Positions 54,554-62,976 of a stretch of DNA of 64,000 bases are shown in pieces. Location of the stretch: contig WQZX01000007.1 in the NCBI GenBank assembly GCA_009780515.1, positions 1-64,000 of the forward strand, in the 5' to 3' direction. The notes beneath the pieces were generated by a model. That model searched no databases. It was given only the letters and a program-made list of their open reading frames with translations, and had not been told where the DNA came from. Position 1 is the stretch's first letter; the number at the start of each line of letters is the position of its first letter. This DNA is from Nocardioidaceae bacterium (GTDB lineage Bacteria > Actinomycetota > Actinomycetes > Propionibacteriales > Nocardioidaceae). The translations under genes and the position numbers were made by a program.

Positions 54554-54569
54554 GCGGATTGCTCGTCGC

Positions 54570-56189
54570 TCAGGCGTGACGCTTGGTGGAGTACGTCAGC
54601 GGGTGGCCGCTCCAGGGAGCCAGCGTGACCTTGAGCTTGGTCACGCACTTGTTGCCCGCGAGCGGCTTCTTCGTCAACTCGTCGTAGACGTAGCGGCACT
54701 TCTTGATGCCGGTCGAGACGGTCACGCTCCGCTTCGAGCCCGTCGCGTTGAGCAGCGACGCGCCCTGGGCGTAGCGCCGCGACCACACGCAGGAGATCTT
54801 CGAGCCCTTCGTGCACGAGGTCGACTGCGGAGCCGCGGTCAGCGGGGCGCCGAACCTGGTGTCGACCAGCTCGGGGTAGGACCCGCCCTGGTTGCACGGG
54901 CGACCCGGCGCGACGGTGGAGCAGTCACCGGACCCCGTGTTCACGCCCACCGCCAGGTTGAAGAGCTTGATGCGCGACCACACGTAGTAGACGGTCGCGC
55001 GGTTCTGCCCGTTGGCACCGCCCAGGTCGGAGGTCGTGATCAGCGCGACGGTCCGGTGGCCGTGGGAGGCGTCGCGCTCGGCGCGCTGGTTCCCGGTGAA
55101 GTCGCGTGCCCAGTCGGTCAGGCGCGTACGCCCCGGCATCTCGTCGAGGATCGTGCCGGCGCTGTTCCAGATGTCGCCCAGGAAGTCGCACTTGGTCCAC
55201 TGCGACTTCTGACATGCCGCGTTCCGCGGGTCCGGCCGCATCGGGGCGATCGGGTCCAGCGGCGAGTCGCCGCTGTTCGCCATCACCTGCAGGCCCTTCG
55301 ACTTCGCGAGCGCGAGCTCCTGGACGTAGGTGTCGCTGACGGTGGCGAGTGGCACGGTCGGACCGGCCGGACCCCGACCAAGGTTCCACTGCTTGTTCGA
55401 CGGCGTGCACTTCGACGACGTCGCCCAGTACGGCGTGGTCGGATCCGGCACCTTCAGGTTGCTCTGCGTCGAGGCCTGGCCGCGGTCGAACATGACCCCG
55501 TCCCAGCCCTGGCTCTGGCCCTGGTAGAGGCCGACGCTCTTGTAGAGGGCGAACTGCTTCGCCATCGCCGCCTGCACGTCGGTGTTGTTGGCGTCGATGT
55601 ACTCCCACGGGATCTCGTTTGGGGTGGGCCCGACGGTGCGCCCGACGGGGATCTGCGGCTGGGTGTGGGAAAGCAGACTCGTGCTGCCCGCCTTCGTGCA
55701 GTACGCCCAGTCGGGGTGCGCGGACAGGTCGATGCCGTCGTACGACTGGTTCGTGGGGGCCCAGAAGTAGTTGACGTACCGGTACGCCTTGGCGCCCATG
55801 AGGTGGATCGTCTTGATCGCCTCGGCCTCCCGGACGTTGGTGGGGCTCGCGGGATCGCTGCTGTCGTTGAACCGCGGCGCCACGATCACCGACGGGTGGC
55901 CCAGCAGCTTGTGCAGCTTGGCGACGTTGGCGGGCACCAGCGGGATCGGACCGCTGTAGTAGAACGCGACGTTCTTGGCCGCGCCACCGCCGTAGACGGG
56001 GTTGGGCAGCGCGACCGCCCGTGCGGCGGACCTGTGCGGTGCGACCGCCGGTGCGGCCGCCCTCGTCACCGTCCTGCCGATCGCGGCGGGGCCCGCCGCC
56101 TCCGCCGAGCCCGTCACCGCGCAGGCCGAGGTCGTGGCCAGCAGCGTCGCTGCGATGACTGCGAGTCGGGCCGTTCCGTGCGCACGCAT
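54570..56189 (-). CDS. Secreted putative glycoside hydrolase-like protein
   Basis: 539 residues. Residues 1-32 are a signal peptide (ARLAVIAATLLATTSACA...). The body begins NVAFYYSGPIPLVPANVAKL and contains AYRYVNYFWAPTN, GWDGVMFDRGQAS (acidic pair after a strand), LQVMANSG and GTILDEMPGRT, a barrel-like layout reminiscent of hypothetical glycosidase family GHL15. The C-terminus (ASLLNATGSKRSVTVSTG) resembles the terminal beta domain of such enzymes. I cannot name a substrate; a role in trimming the cluster's own glycan is plausible. Confidence 0.55.
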   Translation of the reverse strand: MRAHGTARLAVIAATLLATTSACAVTGSAEAAGPAAIGRTVTRAAAPAVAPHRSAARAVALPNPVYGGGAAKNVAFYYSGPIPLVPANVAKLHKLLGHPSVIVAPRFNDSSDPASPTNVREAEAIKTIHLMGAKAYRYVNYFWAPTNQSYDGIDLSAHPDWAYCTKAGSTSLLSHTQPQIPVGRTVGPTPNEIPWEYIDANNTDVQAAMAKQFALYKSVGLYQGQSQGWDGVMFDRGQASTQSNLKVPDPTTPYWATSSKCTPSNKQWNLGRGPAGPTVPLATVSDTYVQELALAKSKGLQVMANSGDSPLDPIAPMRPDPRNAACQKSQWTKCDFLGDIWNSAGTILDEMPGRTRLTDWARDFTGNQRAERDASHGHRTVALITTSDLGGANGQNRATVYYVWSRIKLFNLAVGVNTGSGDCSTVAPGRPCNQGGSYPELVDTRFGAPLTAAPQSTSCTKGSKISCVWSRRYAQGASLLNATGSKRSVTVSTGIKKCRYVYDELTKKPLAGNKCVTKLKVTLAPWSGHPLTYSTKRHA

Positions 56190-56288
56190 AAGCGTGTTCT
56201 CCCTTCGTGCCCACCGACTGCCGACTCCCGATGGGTCGGCTGCCTCTTCCCGATGGGTCTCCCGGGTAAAGGATCGGTGAACGCGCGC

Positions 56289-58199
56289 TTACGCGGAGCG
56301 GAATCGATAAATTCGCAGATTTTTCGTCTGGCGCACGAGCTTCAGCTGCGGAATGTGGACGAATCGCCCTCGCTTCACCCGCCGCCAGATCTTCGATGTG
56401 CCGAGCGACCACGACCCCGGACGCCCCAGGATCACGTAGTCGACGTGGTGGCTGCGGAGGAAGGACAGGTGCTGCTGCGGGTCCTTGAAGAACACCTGCG
56501 AGTGGCGCAGCAGCCGGGTGGCGTGACGGAGCTGGTCGGGGAAGGTGTACGGCGCCCGACCGTCCAGCAGCGAGTCCGCGCCGGTGACCAGCGGCAGGAA
56601 GCCCTCGCCGTACGCGTTGGCCAGGACGACGTCGTCGCTGCTGAGGCGCAGGTGGCGCAGGGCGCGGATGTCCCTGTGCGAGGGGATCTGGTCATGTGCG
56701 GCGCCCATGGCGTCGACGCCGCTCACGAGGGCGATCGCGGTGGCCGCGACCAGCGCCACCACGACGGCCGGGCGGCGTAGCCGACCGAGTCCGTCGCACG
56801 CCCAGGCGATCATCGGGCCGAGGAGCAGCAGTGCCTCGAACAGCATGCGGTGCACGCCCGTGCGGCGGGGCACGTAGCCTGCCCAGCGGTAGGCGAAGAA
56901 CGCGGCGACCAGGGCGAAGCCGACCAGCGCCACCCCGACCAGCGCGGCCTGGCGGCGTGGCCACACGTTGCGCACCGCGAGCACCAGCAGGAGCAGACCT
57001 GCTATCCCGGCGGCGAGCCAGAACTGCCAGACGTGGCCGGCGTACCCGTCGCCCACGACGCCCGAGAACATCGCCCAGTTGGTCGGCGGCATCGACGACG
57101 CCCCGCCGGTCGTGGCCCGCGTGAACTGCCACGTCATGTCGTGGAGTCCGCCCCGGTCGGCGAGCCCGCCGCCGAGAGCGGCGCTCGAGCCGCTGCCGAG
57201 GAGGAGCTGGCAGGCGACCGCGGCCACCACGACGGCCAGGCCCACGCCGATCGCGCGACGGAGGTAGGGCCACAGGACGCGACGACGGTACGGCGCCTCC
57301 CCCCGGCCGGGCACCAGCGCGACGACCGCGGCCACGCAGAGGAGGCCGGCGAACGCGAACGCGATGCCGTGGGTCTTCCAGAGCGCGGCACCCCCGACCG
57401 CGCTGACCAGCAGCATGCCGCGCGCGCCGGTGCGCAGGAAGACGATCACGCACGCGACGAGGAGCATCGCCAGCCCCAGGCCGAAGGTCTCGGGGCGGTA
57501 GGCGACCAGCTTGGAGAGCCCGAAGCCGGTGCCGACGGTCAGCGGGACGCTGACCAGCCCGGCGATCGCGCTGCCGCCGAGCGAGCGCACGAGCGCGGCC
57601 GCGCCCGCCCCCATGAGCACGACGCTCATCAGGCTGATGATGTGGATGGCCGTGCTGCCGTCGCCGCGACCCTGCGAGATCAGCTCCGCGCTCGCCGTGG
57701 AGAAGAGCCGGTAGTCCGACAGGAAGGGCAGCTGCTGGCCCCACTCGCGCGAGGTGGCGGGGACGTGGTGGTTGGCGACGATCTGCTGCGCCAGACCCCA
57801 GTAGTACCAGGGGGTCGACCCGCTCAGGGCGCCGCGCGCACGGAAGACCACCAGCCCGATCGGCAGCCACGACACGGTGGCCAGCGCGATCACCGCGACC
57901 TGCTCGCCGATCTCGCGCACGGAGCGCGCCAGCTCGCGCAGCGACGAGGGCAGCGCCAGGACCACGAGTCCGACGACGCCGAGGATCGCGGCGAAGGTCC
58001 AGCTCGACCGCGGGGTGATCCCGACGGTCCGCTCGAGGATGCCCGACCCGACGACCCAGATGCCGACGCCGAGCAGCACCGCCTGCGGCCCGAGCATCCC
58101 CGGGATCGACTCACGCCCCGAGCGCGCCCGCAAGAACACCGCGCCGGCCACACCGGGGATGACGACCTGGAGCAGGAGCGCGCACAGGCTGAGGATCAC
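56289..58199 (-). CDS. Polytopic membrane protein, GT-C glycosyltransferase-like
   Basis: 636 residues with roughly 14 predicted helices. After the fourth helix the outer loop reads STPWYYWGLAQQIVANHHVP, then EWGQQLPFLSDYRLFS, the position and style of acceptor/donor loops in GT-C enzymes that use polyprenyl-phosphate sugars. The C-terminal ~120 residues are soluble (VVLANAYGEGFLPLVTG ... VDYVILGRPGSW), as in many arabinosyl/mannosyl GT-C proteins. GTG 58199 overlaps the GT2 stop (GTGA). Activity is inferred from topology and context, not from a definitive motif. Confidence 0.62.
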   Translation of the reverse strand: MILSLCALLLQVVIPGVAGAVFLRARSGRESIPGMLGPQAVLLGVGIWVVGSGILERTVGITPRSSWTFAAILGVVGLVVLALPSSLRELARSVREIGEQVAVIALATVSWLPIGLVVFRARGALSGSTPWYYWGLAQQIVANHHVPATSREWGQQLPFLSDYRLFSTASAELISQGRGDGSTAIHIISLMSVVLMGAGAAALVRSLGGSAIAGLVSVPLTVGTGFGLSKLVAYRPETFGLGLAMLLVACVIVFLRTGARGMLLVSAVGGAALWKTHGIAFAFAGLLCVAAVVALVPGRGEAPYRRRVLWPYLRRAIGVGLAVVVAAVACQLLLGSGSSAALGGGLADRGGLHDMTWQFTRATTGGASSMPPTNWAMFSGVVGDGYAGHVWQFWLAAGIAGLLLLVLAVRNVWPRRQAALVGVALVGFALVAAFFAYRWAGYVPRRTGVHRMLFEALLLLGPMIAWACDGLGRLRRPAVVVALVAATAIALVSGVDAMGAAHDQIPSHRDIRALRHLRLSSDDVVLANAYGEGFLPLVTGADSLLDGRAPYTFPDQLRHATRLLRHSQVFFKDPQQHLSFLRSHHVDYVILGRPGSWSLGTSKIWRRVKRGRFVHIPQLKLVRQTKNLRIYRFRSA

Positions 58200-59089
58200 G
58201 CTCGAGCAGCCTCCGTGTGCGCCGTGGTCGCGTCGTCACGACGCGGCCGCAGGTGGGAGCGCGCCGACGAGCGGAGCACCGCGCCGAGGTAGCCCAGCGG
58301 GTAGCCGAGCCCCTTCGGCTTGCGGCTCTCGCCGATCTCGCGGCTCCGGATGTGCACCGGGACCTCACGCATGCGCAGGCCACGGCCCGCCGCCTCGATG
58401 ATGATCTCCGAGGCCGAGAACCGGTCCTCGACGAGCCGCATCCGCGACAGACCGCCCGCGTCGATGGCCCGGTAGCCGTTGGTGCAGTCGGTGATCGAGG
58501 TGCCGGCCAGCAGGTTGATCAGGGTCGTGAAGCCCTTGATGCCGGCGTGCCGCGCACCGCCCGCGTCGTCGTACACGCCGAGGAAGCGGGAGCCCTGGAC
58601 GTAGTCCGCCTCGCCGGCCGCGACCGGGCCGACCAGGGTCGGGAGCTCACCGGGGTCGTGCTGGCCGTCGGCGTCCATCGTCACCACGACCTCGGCGCCG
58701 ATCCGCCCGGCGACCTCGAAGCCGGTGCGCAGGCCGTCGCCCTGGCCGAGGTTGCGCTCGTGCACGGCGACGATCGCGCCGTGGGCACGCGCGATGTCCG
58801 CGGTCGCGTCGCTGCTGCCGTCGTCGACCACGACGACGCGCACCGGGAGGCCGGCCACCTCGTCGGGGAGCTCGGTGAGCACACCCGCGATCGCGTCGGC
58901 CTCGTTGAGGGCCGCGATCGCGACGACCAGGCCGCCACGGAGCGACGTCGATGCCACCGCACCGTCCGCGGCCCGCGAGCGGACCGCCGCCGCCTCTCGG
59001 CGGTCGGCGGCTCGTGCCCTCGCCCGCCGAGCCTGGTCACCGGCGACGGCGACCAGGACTGCGGCGCTGACTGCGTGCTTGGGCTTCAC
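58196..59089 (-). CDS. Polyprenyl-phosphate-type family 2 glycosyltransferase (DPM1/GtrB-like)
   Basis: 297 residues. VVAIAALNEADAIAGVLTEL, VVDDGSSDATADIARAHGA, ERNLGQGDGLRTGFEVA and VVTMDADGQHDPGELPTL (DxD) form the GT2 core, and GSRFLG plus TDCTNGYRAID match dolichyl-phosphate-mannose-synthase relatives. There is no clear membrane helix, as in the soluble DPM1 class. It would move a sugar from a nucleotide donor to polyprenyl phosphate. GTG 59089 overlaps the sqdB stop and its own stop overlaps the GT-C-like gene. Confidence 0.85.
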   Translation of the reverse strand: MKPKHAVSAAVLVAVAGDQARRARARAADRREAAAVRSRAADGAVASTSLRGGLVVAIAALNEADAIAGVLTELPDEVAGLPVRVVVVDDGSSDATADIARAHGAIVAVHERNLGQGDGLRTGFEVAGRIGAEVVVTMDADGQHDPGELPTLVGPVAAGEADYVQGSRFLGVYDDAGGARHAGIKGFTTLINLLAGTSITDCTNGYRAIDAGGLSRMRLVEDRFSASEIIIEAAGRGLRMREVPVHIRSREIGESRKPKGLGYPLGYLGAVLRSSARSHLRPRRDDATTAHTEAARA

Positions 59090-60234
59090 TTCCACGTGGT
59101 GCGGGGAGCGATGCCGTCGAGGATGACGCGGTCCTTGTACTTGAGCAGCGTCGACAGGTTGTCCGTGACGAGGTCGTCGGACAGCAGCGTCGGCTTCAGG
59201 CCGAGATCCACCAGCTTGGTGTGGGTCGGGTTGTAGTAGTGCTCGGCCGCCTCGGTGCGCGGGTTCTCGAACTGCCCGATCTCGACGTCGAGGCCGAGGG
59301 TCTTCGCGGCGCGCTGCACCTCCTCGGCCAGCTGCATGATCGAGAACGACTCGGTGAACTGGTTGTAGACGCGCATCTCGCCCCGGTCGGCCGGGTTGAG
59401 GATCGCCAGCTCGATGCAGGCGAGCGTGTCGTTGATGTTCAGGAAGCCGCGGGTCTGGCCGCCCTGGCCGTAGACGGTGAGCGGGTGGCCGATGACCGCC
59501 TGCACGCAGAAGCGGTTGAGCGCGGTGCCGAACTGCTCGTCGTAGTCGTAGCGGCTCAGGAGGCGGTCGTCGAGACGCGTCTCCGGGGTGTGCACGCCGT
59601 AGACGACGCCCTGGTTGAGGTCGGTGGCGCGCAGGCCGTAGACGCGGGTCGCGAAGTGGATGTTGGTGGAGTCGGCGACCTTGGAGGCGTGGTACCAGCT
59701 GTGCGGCAGCTTCGGGAACGGCAGGGTGTCCTTGCGGCCCTTGTGCTCGATCTCGATGTAGCCCTCTTCGATGTCGATGTTGGGGCAGCCGTACTCCCCC
59801 ATCGTGCCGAGCTTCACCAGGTGGCAGTCGATGTCGTTCTCGATGATCGAGAACACGACGTTGAGGTTGTTGACGATGTTGTTCGTCTGGGTGAACGTCG
59901 CGTGGATCCGGTCCTGCATGGAGTACGGCGCCGACGGGATCTGTCCGTAGTGGACGATCGACTCGGGGCGGAACTCCTTGATCAGGTTGTTCAGCGGCTC
60001 GTAGGCGCACAGGTCGAAGAGGTGGACGCCGATCTCCTTGCCGGAGACCTCCTTCCACGCCTGCGCACGCTGAGCAAGGTTGAGGACGGGCGTGAGCGAG
60101 TCGCTCCCGGCCTCGGTCACCATCTGCCGACGCAGGTAGTTGTCGACCACGACCACCTCGTGCCCACGGGCCGAGAGGTGCATGGCGGTCGGCCAGCCGA
60201 GGTAGCCATCCCCACCGAGAATCAGAATCCGCAT
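59086..60234 (-). CDS. sqdB: UDP-sulfoquinovose synthase-like SDR (SqdB/SQD1 homologue)
   Basis: 382 residues. It is collinear with plant SQD1: GGDGYLGWPTAMHL, SLTPV, HLVKLGTMGEYGCPNIDIEEGYI, YHASK, RATDLNQGVVYGV, DDRLLSRYDYDEQFGTALNRFCVQA and HPLTVYGQGGQTRGFLNI. The catalytic triad is T144, Y181, K185. SQD1 makes UDP-sulfoquinovose from UDP-glucose and sulfite. One deviation: the segment that reads GEQR in SQD1 (from memory) and AEQR in the fusion reads GQIP here. It heads a three-gene coupled operon with the GT2 and the GT-C-like gene. GAAGGGAAG precedes ATG 60234. Confidence 0.87.
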   Translation of the reverse strand: MRILILGGDGYLGWPTAMHLSARGHEVVVVDNYLRRQMVTEAGSDSLTPVLNLAQRAQAWKEVSGKEIGVHLFDLCAYEPLNNLIKEFRPESIVHYGQIPSAPYSMQDRIHATFTQTNNIVNNLNVVFSIIENDIDCHLVKLGTMGEYGCPNIDIEEGYIEIEHKGRKDTLPFPKLPHSWYHASKVADSTNIHFATRVYGLRATDLNQGVVYGVHTPETRLDDRLLSRYDYDEQFGTALNRFCVQAVIGHPLTVYGQGGQTRGFLNINDTLACIELAILNPADRGEMRVYNQFTESFSIMQLAEEVQRAAKTLGLDVEIGQFENPRTEAAEHYYNPTHTKLVDLGLKPTLLSDDLVTDNLSTLLKYKDRVILDGIAPRTTWK

Positions 60235-60237
60235 TGT

Positions 60238-60246
60238 CTTCCCTTC
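60238..60246 (-). promoter_or_regulatory. RBS of stand-alone sqdB, nearly identical to the fusion's internal RBS
   Basis: GAAGGGAAG on the minus strand, three bases before ATG 60234. The 22-base block from GAAC to ATGCGG matches that at 34921 in 21 positions. The gap 60235-60497 upstream is lower in GC than its surroundings and probably holds the operon promoter. Confidence 0.65.
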
Positions 60247-60497
60247 GTTCCGGACATGCTAAGACCGAGGCCCCGCCGAACCTTGTCACACTGAGCCGTG
60301 AGTCGCCGTGGCGGTACCCGGGGCCGACCCGCTCGCCTGCTCGTAGACGAACGGTCGTCTCCCCGTCGGCCGTAGTTCCCCCGAACGGACCGATCGATCT
60401 CGCGGAGTTTATGGTGCAGGTGCTCGGGCCGGATGCAAAATCGTCCGATTCGCGGAACATCGGCACCCGAATTGCTCCGGAGCGAGGGCGCCCGCCC

Positions 60498-61742
60498 TCA
60501 CGAGGGCTCGGGCGCGGCCTCCTGCTCGTAGGTCAGGTGCCGCAGCTGCGGCCAGATCGCGACCAGCACCAGGCCGGCGCACCCGAACCCGAACCAGTAC
60601 GGCGCGGCCAGGCCGAAGCGGTGCGACAGCGGCCCGCCGACGGCGGCACCGACCACCAGCCCGCCGGTGAGCAGCAGGATGTAGACCGCGCTGACGCGGC
60701 CCATCAGCACGGTCGGCACGATCCGCCCGCGGATCGCCGCGAAGATCGCGCCCCAACACGCCTCGTGCACGCCGAACAGCGCCAGCGCCGGCAGGGCGAC
60801 CCACCAGTGCCGGGTCCACGCGAGCACGCCCCAGGTCGACGCCTCCCAGACCAGGCCCGCCCGCATGATCGAGGCCATGCTGAAGGTCCGCTCCAGCCAG
60901 CCGTACGCCGCCGCGCCCACGACTCCCCCGACCGCGATGCTGGCCAGCAGCAGGCCGTAGCCGGCGTCGGACAGCCCGAGGCGGCGGTGGGCGTACAGCA
61001 CCATCGTCGACCAGACCGCGCCGTACGCCAGGTTGAAGGCGACGATCTGGAGGTTGAGGGTGCGCATGGCCGGCTGGGCCCAGGACCAGCGCCAGCCCTC
61101 GCGGATCTCGACCGTGGCGCGGCGGCGCTGGTCGCGCGCGGTGCCGTGCTGCGGCAGCACCATCTGCGCCAGCAGGACGGCCGCGAGGGCCGAGCAGATC
61201 AGCTGCGTGGCGAACGGCCACGCCTCCCCCAGCCCGAACAGCAGCGCGCCGAGCGGCGGCCCGATCAGCCGGTTGAGACCCATCGCCCCGAACTGGAAGC
61301 GCGAGCTCGCGACGCCGAGGTCCTCGCTGCGCACGATCATCGGCAGCACCGCCCCGCCCGCCGCCTGCGTGAACGTGTCGGACGTGCCCTGCACGAACAT
61401 CGTGACGAGCACGGCGGCGATCGAGATGCGGTGGGTCACCAGCATCGTCACCAGCGCGACCAGGATGACCGCCCGCAGGGCATTGCCGAGCACCATCATC
61501 AGGCGCCGGTCGTGGCGGTCGGCCAGCACGCCGGCGTACAGGCCGAAGAGCATGCCGGGCAGCCAGTCGAGCAGCGCGGCGAGCGAGATCAGCCGCGCGT
61601 CACCCGTCCTGCTGGCGACCAGCAGCGGTCCGGCGGCGAGGGCCATGCCCGAGCCGACCGAGTTGAGCCAGCTGGAGCCGAGCAGCCAGCGGAAGTCGAG
61701 GCCGAGGCGTCGCGGCGCGACTGCCTCGAGAACGCCCCTCAC
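60498..61742 (-). CDS. Major facilitator superfamily transporter
   Basis: 414 residues, 12 predicted helices, GTG start. The loop LFGLYAGVLADRHDRRLMMVLGN holds the MFS motif A (G-x3-D-R-x-R-R-like) between helices 2 and 3. It resembles MFS_3/enterobactin-exporter-like or macrolide-efflux families (ASSRFQFGAMGLNRLIGPPLG). The substrate is unknown. It is separated by 263 bases from sqdB and by 12 bases from the small coiled-coil gene upstream. Link to the glycan pathway unproven. Confidence 0.85.
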   Translation of the reverse strand: MRGVLEAVAPRRLGLDFRWLLGSSWLNSVGSGMALAAGPLLVASRTGDARLISLAALLDWLPGMLFGLYAGVLADRHDRRLMMVLGNALRAVILVALVTMLVTHRISIAAVLVTMFVQGTSDTFTQAAGGAVLPMIVRSEDLGVASSRFQFGAMGLNRLIGPPLGALLFGLGEAWPFATQLICSALAAVLLAQMVLPQHGTARDQRRRATVEIREGWRWSWAQPAMRTLNLQIVAFNLAYGAVWSTMVLYAHRRLGLSDAGYGLLLASIAVGGVVGAAAYGWLERTFSMASIMRAGLVWEASTWGVLAWTRHWWVALPALALFGVHEACWGAIFAAIRGRIVPTVLMGRVSAVYILLLTGGLVVGAAVGGPLSHRFGLAAPYWFGFGCAGLVLVAIWPQLRHLTYEQEAAPEPS

Positions 61743-61754
61743 AAGAGGCGGACG

Positions 61755-61955
61755 TTACGCCAGCTGGAGGTCCTCGGCGGTGTCCGCCGCGAGGATGTCG
61801 CTGGCCCGTGCAGCCATGAGGCGATCGTTCTCCTCCGAGAGGCGGAGGACGAGGGACTCCAACTCGGCGACCCGGTTGCGCAGTCGAGCGTTGTCGACGG
61901 CAAGCCGCGGGTCGCGGAGGTCGCTGTTCAGGTGGCCGATCAGCGCCTTGGCCAT
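61755..61955 (-). CDS. Small coiled-coil protein
   Basis: 66 residues, conserved-looking but not assigned. After MAKALIGHLNSD it has a heptad-patterned helix (LAVDNARLRNRVAELESLVLRLSEENDRLMAARASDIL), a leucine-zipper-like coiled coil spanning ~18-57. GGAAGG precedes ATG 61955. It may be a small scaffolding or regulatory protein. It precedes the MFS gene by 12 bases and follows mutM by 79, so it sits at the boundary between the island and the backbone. Confidence 0.7.
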   Translation of the reverse strand: MAKALIGHLNSDLRDPRLAVDNARLRNRVAELESLVLRLSEENDRLMAARASDILAADTAEDLQLA

Positions 61956-62034
61956 GAAGTGAAACCTTCCGCTTCGCGAGACTGTGTGATCCGACACGGA
62001 CCGTCTACAAGAGTCCCACTCGGTCCGGCCGGGG

Positions 62035-62961
62035 TCAAATGCTGCGCGGCCTGCGCGGAGCCGGCTGGCAGCGCGGGCAGAAGTACGACGAGCGGTTCAT
62101 GAACGCGACCCTGCGCAGGGGCGTTCCGCAGCGTCGGCACGGCTCGCCCTCGCGGCCGTAGGCGTTGAGGGACCGCTCGAAGTAGCCGGACTGGCCGTTG
62201 ACGTTGACGTAGAGCGCGTCGAAGGAGGTCCCGCCCTGGGCGAGCGCCTGGTCCATGACGTCGCGGACGTGGCCCAGCAGCTCGGCGACCTTGGGTCGGG
62301 TGAGGCGATCGCCCGGGCGGTCGCCGTGCAGCCCGGCCCGCCACAGGGCCTCGTCGGCGTAGATGTTGCCGACGCCGGAGATCCGGGTCTGGTCCAGCAG
62401 CAGCCGCTTGATGCTCGAGCCGCTCGCGCGCACGCGCGCGATGAACAGGGTGTCGTCGAAGTCGGGGTCGAGCGGGTCCCGCGCGATGTGGGCGATCTCG
62501 TGGGGCAGCTCCGCTCCCCCGGCCGAGACGCTCAGGCCGCCGAACATGCGCTGGTCGACGAAGCGGAGCTCCTGGGTCTCGACAGGCTCGACCACCCTGG
62601 AGGGCTCGACCACCCTGGACGGCCCGACCACCCGAGACGGCTGGACCTCCGGGGAGAGGGTGAAGCGGACGCGGAGGTGCCGCTCGTCGGGTACGCCGGC
62701 GGGCTGGACCAGCATCTGGCCGCTCATGCCGAGGTGGGCCAGGATCGCGTCGCCGCTGTCCAGCGGCAGCCAGAGGTACTTGCCGCGGCGGCGGGCCGCC
62801 TCGACCCGGCGACCGGTCAGGTCGGCGGCGAACCCGGGCGCGCCGGACGGGTGGCGCCGTACGGGCCGCTCGTGGAGGACCTCGACGCGCTCGATGGTGG
62901 CGCCGACGACGTGGCGCTCGAGACCGGCGCGGACGACCTCGACCTCGGGGAGCTCGGGCAC
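62035..62961 (-). CDS. mutM: Formamidopyrimidine-DNA glycosylase
   Basis: 308 residues. The catalytic N-terminus [14 protein letters not shown] (P2, E3), K61 in RGKYLWL and the C-terminal zinc finger [24 protein letters not shown] are complete; [17 protein letters not shown] is the H2TH helix. It excises oxidised purines such as 8-oxoG and nicks the strand. Residues ~106-130 ([21 protein letters not shown]...) are an extra repetitive segment not found in standard Fpg, encoded by 18-base repeats. It probably forms a surface loop, since all catalytic parts are intact. Confidence 0.94.
   Translation of the reverse strand: MPELPEVEVVRAGLERHVVGATIERVEVLHERPVRRHPSGAPGFAADLTGRRVEAARRRGKYLWLPLDSGDAILAHLGMSGQMLVQPAGVPDERHLRVRFTLSPEVQPSRVVGPSRVVEPSRVVEPVETQELRFVDQRMFGGLSVSAGGAELPHEIAHIARDPLDPDFDDTLFIARVRASGSSIKRLLLDQTRISGVGNIYADEALWRAGLHGDRPGDRLTRPKVAELLGHVRDVMDQALAQGGTSFDALYVNVNGQSGYFERSLNAYGREGEPCRRCGTPLRRVAFMNRSSYFCPRCQPAPRRPRSI
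62585..62638. repeat. Three 18-base tandem units inside mutM
   Basis: GGCTCGACCACCCTGGAG (62585-62602), GGCTCGACCACCCTGGAC (62603-62620) and GGCCCGACCACCCGAGAC (62621-62638). With the flanking GTCTCGACA they resemble the CGACAGGCTCGACCACC element I associate with Nocardioides genomes. 18 is a multiple of 3, so unit gain or loss keeps the frame and yields [12 protein letters not shown] repeats. Confidence 0.7.
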
Positions 62962-62976
62962 TGCGGTCGGGCGGGG

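Noticed and set aside
54570..56189. Lipoprotein signal in the secreted glycosidase-like protein
   Set aside because: The Cys in ATTSACA lacks the Leu/Val at -3 of a standard lipobox; an ordinary signal peptide explains the N-terminus.
62585..62638. The mutM repeats as a gene-breaking insertion
   Set aside because: The frame is preserved, and the catalytic N-terminus, H2TH and zinc finger are all intact, so the gene is called functional.
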